A DNA stretch of 61,462 bases from Amoebophrya sp. AT5.2. Lineage: Eukaryota > Sar > Dinophyceae > Syndiniales > Amoebophryaceae. The translations under genes were made by a program, and so were the position numbers. Positions 57,201-61,462 of this stretch are shown here, one piece after another. Within the stretch, counting starts at the first letter, position 1. Every line of letters starts with the position of its first letter. The notes beneath the pieces are model-generated. The model saw nothing but the letters and a program-made list of their open reading frames with translations, had not been told where the DNA came from and did not search any database. The DNA is taken from positions 1 through 61,462 of the forward strand of contig RXOD01003808.1 of the NCBI GenBank assembly GCA_005223375.1, in the 5' to 3' direction.

Positions 57201-57979
57201 ACGACGACAACTTCCCGGAATCGCAGATTGTCGCGCACGATGACGACGAGACGATGGGCAACATCATTGTGCAGGACGTCGGTGGGGGCTCGTTCAGTCC
57301 GAATCCCGGAGCGAATCGGGTGCGCGGCAGCAGCGTGCCCGAGCGCAGCCTGGGCATGATCGCGGAGCACCGCGTCGCGCAGCCGTCCTCGGGCGCATCC
57401 CTGCGCGGTGCGGCGTCGGGGGTGTTGACCGCGCACGAGGCGCGCGCCATGATGCAGAATCCGGTGGAGGCGGCGGTGCGAGCCGTGGGCGGGGTGCACA
57501 GGAACGCCGCCACGCCGGGCGGCCTCATGTACAATAGCAACGTGGGCGCAACAGCAGGGGGGCCGGCGGGCGTGGCATCGTCCGGTAGACCAGGAGGCGC
57601 GGGCTTGAGCACGCGGAACAACGGAGGAGGCCCCGCGATGGGGGGAAACTTCTATACGCTGCCGACGGACGAGCTAGGGGGCGAAGCATTGAATCCGCAC
57701 TACGGGGGCCAGCAGCAGAGCGGGTTCAGCGCGCATATGCGGGGGACGGGCCAGCAGCCGAGTAGCGTGCTGCCGTCACTAAGTGCTGCGACAGCGGGCG
57801 GAATTGCGCCCGCGGGAAGGCGCGGGAGCGCGCCCGCCGGCGGAAGTAGCACGGGTGGTCGGTACCTTGCGGAGCCGAGCAACTACGACATAGGGGAGGG
57901 GTCGATGAAAAACGCAGCGAGGGACTCGGCATACATGCGGCAGCGGGACTTGATGTTCGGCGGCGGGGGATACGAATAG
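51203..57979 (+). CDS. Single-pass membrane protein with sushi, kringle and PAN-like modules
   Basis: Nine exons keep phase at every junction: 51203-51503, 51606-51704, 51794-52065, 52160-52248, 52368-54992, 55130-55563, 55729-56084, 56200-56470 and 56718-57979, giving 1902 residues. A sushi/CCP-like module (residues about 157-212) shows CGYPLGSKL, VPCEEGSRIAAGARCTVKC and PGC. A kringle follows, split by the intron at 54993-55129: NGYRGCQSYTTNAEQCQSW, NNFCANPDG and WCNTASGWDYC. Exon 7 has a PAN/Apple-like pattern, QCREECMKRGFFECGAF to NCYLY. One membrane helix (MMVVFLGLCFCLGAAIFYW, residues about 1426-1447) is followed by RKR and a Gly/Pro-rich cytoplasmic tail of about 450 residues. No signal peptide is visible at the modelled start, so a 5' exon may be missing. 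A surface adhesion or receptor role is inferred from the modules. Confidence 0.8.
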
Positions 57980-59027
57980 CGGACTCATTTTTAAGGGCTG
58001 CCGACGCAGCCGCACGTAGCTAGTGATCTGATTCTGAAACTGAACAGTCTGAATAGTATGCGAAAGGGATATTAAAGACCAGTCTGAGAATGCGAACTTT
58101 ATTCTACTGACCAAAAAAGCAGGCGCAGCTGCCTCGCAGTTACGACCAAATCCAAATTGACTAGCACATAGCGATCGAGAACGAAACTCACTGATGAAAC
58201 AGAAACTGACAGGTGAGGTGTAGAGATATGTGGGATAGATACGGGCATTCGAGTCTGATGCAGTGCCTTGAATGATGGACGAGAACGCGGTGACTTGGCT
58301 AGTAAACGGAGCGATGGCACTACCTAGATTTCGACTTTCGAGCAAAATCAATCTTGAACTTTTCTTTTCTCGGTAGCTCTTTTTCGCAAAACCCAATAAT
58401 TTACTGCTCTAACTTGACGCAAGAATTTGAATTGTGGAACCTTGCTCTTGACGTTGATGTAAACCCTTACCATTACCTTACCTTAGTTACGATGCAATCA
58501 ATTGCTGAAGAACCTATACGTGACGCTTTGGACGTCACGTGAACGTGATGCGCATAAGAATTCGAGACACTTGCTTAGAGCGATGCTCCGGGGAGCTCTG
58601 CCGAAAAATGAAAAGAAAACCAAGTCAGAAGTACAGGGACGAATTTCGGGCGCCAGCTGCGTTACTCGAGGGGCGCGCTGATGTGTCTAGCGACGTCGCC
58701 CGCAAAGGCCAAGGTGAGAGTGTGCAAAGGCGAAGGCGATTCGAGAGAAAACTGCAAGCCTTGAACCGTCTGTAGGAATCAGGAAATGGGGACACAACTA
58801 GCGCAATCACAAATTACTACTTACGTATCACAGTGCACACGGCAGATTTCGGCTTCTCTTCATCACCACCCAGGGTGCCTCGACAACACCGCGAGACGCA
58901 AACAGCAACGAGGCGAGATATCGATATAGCGCGAAAAGGGCAGCATGTGATTGTGAACCAACTACAGGGGGCGAGAACGCTCTCTCGACCACGACGTCAG
59001 CCGCCAACTACAACATCATACCTAGCC
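57980..59027. other. Intergenic region
   Basis: About 1 kb. A basic 75-residue frame (58548-58775, with KMKRKPSQKYRDEFRAPAAL) is the only part that resembles coding sequence and has no supporting motif. The rest is AT-rich. Nothing firm is called. Confidence 0.35.
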
Positions 59028-60992
59028 ATGGCTCTTGCTAATCCTTCCGCTGCGCCTCTGGCGTTGGCGCCAGAATTGACCCGGGGAATGACCGATGATG
59101 AAATTCGCGAATTGCAGGAGAGCATGCGCGAAGACCTAGACCCGCTTCAGCCACGAATCCGTTTCCCGAGCAGTACGAGCGTGGTCAGCGTTGGGCCTTG
59201 CGTATCCTCCTCCGTGCCCACGTCGATGCATTCCTCAAACGACGGCGAAGCGCCCCCCGCCCCGCCACCAGGCGGCCACTCGAGGGAGAGTCTCTCCGCT
59301 GCCGCGGCGAAGGGATCCCGCCTTCTGGTCAACTTCTTTCCGAGGACTGCTGGTTCCGAATTGGGAGGTGCTTCTGCTTCTTCAAGCGGGGTCGCAAACC
59401 CGCTCCCGAAAGCGAAGACGACGGCCCCAATCCACGTGGCGCCTGGGGACGGATCGTCACTGGGAAGCATTGCAAGGTTTTATACCTGATCTATGGCATG
59501 ATTTATTGATGGCGAACTTCTACTTCAAGCGATTGTCATTGACTACAAATACGTACTTACTATAAACAAGCTCCGGGCGCGGTTTCACTACTCGTTCGTT
59601 AATGGGAAAACTCAAGACCAAAACGCAGCGAGAAATGTGAAAGTCAACAATGAATCGATCCCAACCAGGGGCCCGCCGCCGGCCGCAGCTTCCACAAGCG
59701 AGTGCGGCAGCATGACGGACGACGAACACCATCTGGCCGGCATCGTCGAGGAGGCTAAGCGAAAGCTCTCGCTCAGTCGCGAAATACGCGCCAACCGCAA
59801 TGAGCTTTTCGCGGCGAGCCGCACGGCTGAGGCAGGCGCGTCACACGGAGAGTTGCCTTCATCATGCAGTGCGTCCTCAACTGCGCAGCCAACGAAGACC
59901 CAGGCGCGGATCGCCACGGAGAGGTCTCCCCAGCTTGCTTCGAACCCTAATTCAAACTCGAAGCAGCACGCGTCCTCGACGTTGAGCCTTCCTGCAGCGT
60001 CGGCAGTTGCCGTGCATCTTTTTCCGCAGGCGGGAGCGGAAGCAAATGGAAATGGCTTATGGCACGATGGCGCGGCGGCGTTGCCGGTCGGAGGGGGTGG
60101 GTCCTCGAGTTCTAGTAGAGGCGGAGTCGGCGTCGGCCTCGGCGCTCGCGAAGCGGATTCTGTACCGGCCGTGGGTCATATCAAGTTCTCCCGCGCGGGT
60201 GCGGGTCTCAGCGTGGAGGCCGTTCGGCGCATCGATGAGGGGCGGGATCGGATAACACACGCACGCGGGACCGGGATCCCGTCCCGCTCCGGGTCGCGGA
60301 AACGAGTCGAGCACGAGGACGCGGCCGGGGGTGCAAAATACTTTTCGATCGCGACACCGAATGGCCTGGCCTCGCCAAAGCGTGACTGGCCGCTCCGCGG
60401 ACGCACGGTGTCAGAGGAGCTAGTGGACAGCAAGCAAGCGGAGCTGGTTGCCGTGGATGGAAGTGGCGGCTCGTCTGGCTCCGTACTTTCCTCGTCCGGG
60501 GGAAACGGGGGCGGTGGCCAGCAGAGCTTTCGCAGCACGTTTGACAGCGCAAACAAGGAATTAACGGGGGCCGGAACCGGCTCGGCGGCACCACGAAAGA
60601 ACATGGGATCGGCGCCTGTAGAGAGAAGACAAGCTGCGGTTGGTGGGGCGAGCAAGACCAAGAAAATAAAGACGGCGCTTGGGGGCGGTTCGTCGCCAGC
60701 CAAACCTTCGCGGCAAGCAGCGATGCCGCAACGCGGACGCGCCGGCGGAACGAACAAGGGGGCAGAGATGCTGGGAAGCAGGAGAGAAGGTGCGGGAGCA
60801 ACGCCCGTGGAGGCTTGCCTTGGAACGCGGTCAGCGAATGACGCAGAACGCGCCTCACTGGCGGTCGAGCGCGAAAAGTTCCATCACGCGCTACGAAAGA
60901 AATCGAACGAGCTCGCAAGCACGTGGGACGCGCTGGCGGGGATCGGTACTTGTTGGCGGCGTACTGTTTCTTCTTTATTCTGTGTCTTGTGA
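59028..60992 (+). CDS. Disordered hypothetical protein, 3' end unresolved
   Basis: Exon 1 (59028-59476) starts at an ATG in good context and joins exon 2 (from 59669) in phase across an intron with a GTTTTATAC donor. Exon 1 begins LAPELTRGMTDDEIRELQE and is otherwise Ser/Pro-rich. Exon 2 has a helical stretch, HHLAGIVEEAKRKLSLSRE, then long Ser/Gly-rich sequence and a basic region with KTKKIKTALGG. It ends near a helical SLAVEREKFHHALRKKSNEL. A GTACTT donor at 60946 suggests another exon. Two downstream frames compete: one beginning MASEDAPPPRADAEGRR fits the phase through an acceptor at 60993-60994. The other reads as a TPR-like helix pair (WLAKTLHHQGQTQRAEELS) but has an in-frame stop. If not spliced, the frame ends at 60992. 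No family is recognised. Confidence 0.5.
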
Positions 60993-61462
60993 AGATTCCT
61001 TGCAGCGCGGCGCGATGGCTAGCGAAGACGCTCCACCACCAAGGGCAGACGCAGAGGGCCGAAGAACTCAGCGCTTGGGCCCTTCTCGAGGCAGGAGATT
61101 AGACGGGGGCGCTGCTCATCCGGGCTCATGCGCGAGAGGTGGGCGATTTTGTTCCCGCGACCCGCAGCAGGCGTCGAGGCCAACGTCGAAAAAGTCGCGG
61201 CCTCGTGAATTTCAACGCGGGTCATTTTGTGACCGAGGTGCTGGGGCGCCTGGAGCGCTTGCGGTGTGTCTTTCAGGGGCGGGACCGCTCGGCTACCATC
61301 GTGCGCCAGTGCGCGTCGCTCAGTCTAGGGCTTGGGTGGGGCTCGCACTAATTTAATCGCTATCCTTTTCTATTGGCGCCCCTCTGTCTTCGTTCCGGTA
61401 GGGGCTGACCGGGCGCCTCCTTGGTGGCGTGAGTGTCTGGCGTCGCATGGCTGGCGGCAGCC
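60993..61462. other. Right window edge
   Basis: GC-rich sequence that probably contains the last exon or exons of the preceding gene up to about 61356, after which GC falls and no frame is supported. See the competing reading frames noted for the preceding gene. Confidence 0.35.

Noticed and set aside
1..61462. Reassigned stop codons
   Set aside because: Genes with recognisable C-termini (POLD2, VPS39-like, GNAT, GPI-type protein) stop at ordinary stop codons, and nearly all internal stops are explained by introns.
1..61462. CRISPR arrays, bacterial promoters, ribosome binding sites or integrated phage
   Set aside because: No regularly spaced repeats, operon-like overlaps or phage genes are present; spliced genes mark the DNA as eukaryotic.

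Overview
The window reads as nuclear DNA of a eukaryote, most likely an alveolate of the dinoflagellate or syndinian type; the lineage call is an inference. In support: GC-rich, tightly packed genes; almost all on one strand; GT-AG introns in some genes only; an Stc1-like zinc module and a 2OG-Fe(II) oxygenase fold in a very long ORF; and surface proteins built from EF-hand, sushi, kringle and PAN modules of the kind seen in parasitic alveolates. No bacterial operon features, rRNA or convincing tRNA were found.

Layout. On the minus strand, 660-2494 holds a complete four-exon gene for the DNA polymerase delta small subunit (POLD2). Everything after it reads on the plus strand: two long hypothetical proteins (2840-4904, 5031-6809); a 2.5 kb gap with a GC-rich repeat-like block (6810-9316); a GNAT acetyltransferase (9317-10030); a VPS39/TGFBRAP1-like endolysosomal tethering subunit (10415-14166); a protein with a signal peptide (14662-16338); an Stc1-like zinc/2OG-Fe(II) oxygenase protein (17064-20255); a 2000-residue cellular RNA-dependent RNA polymerase (21195-27486); a small basic ORF; an LSM12-like protein (28060-28620); a hypothetical protein (28938-29906); a nine-exon EF-hand, cysteine-rich protein with a GPI-like tail (30358-34823); a large disordered three-exon protein (35938-40804); a hypothetical protein (41810-44002); an F-box-like protein (44726-46234); a secreted hypothetical protein (46852-48738); a nine-exon single-pass membrane protein with sushi, kringle and PAN-like modules and a 420-residue cytoplasmic tail (51203-57979); and a disordered protein whose 3' end is unresolved (59028 onward).

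How the genes relate. The most suggestive pair is the RNA polymerase of the RNA-silencing (RDR) family and its upstream neighbour. Both carry a YLxCxxCDxWV zinc-binding signature, and the neighbour combines an Stc1-like module with a 2OG-Fe(II) oxygenase fold. The two nine-exon surface proteins contrast with the mostly one- to three-exon genes around them. Splice models were built by hand by requiring reading-phase continuity; about 26 introns share an unusual 5' splice site, GTAC or GTAT instead of GTAAG/GTGAG. Several introns contain inverted repeats, as introner-like elements would.
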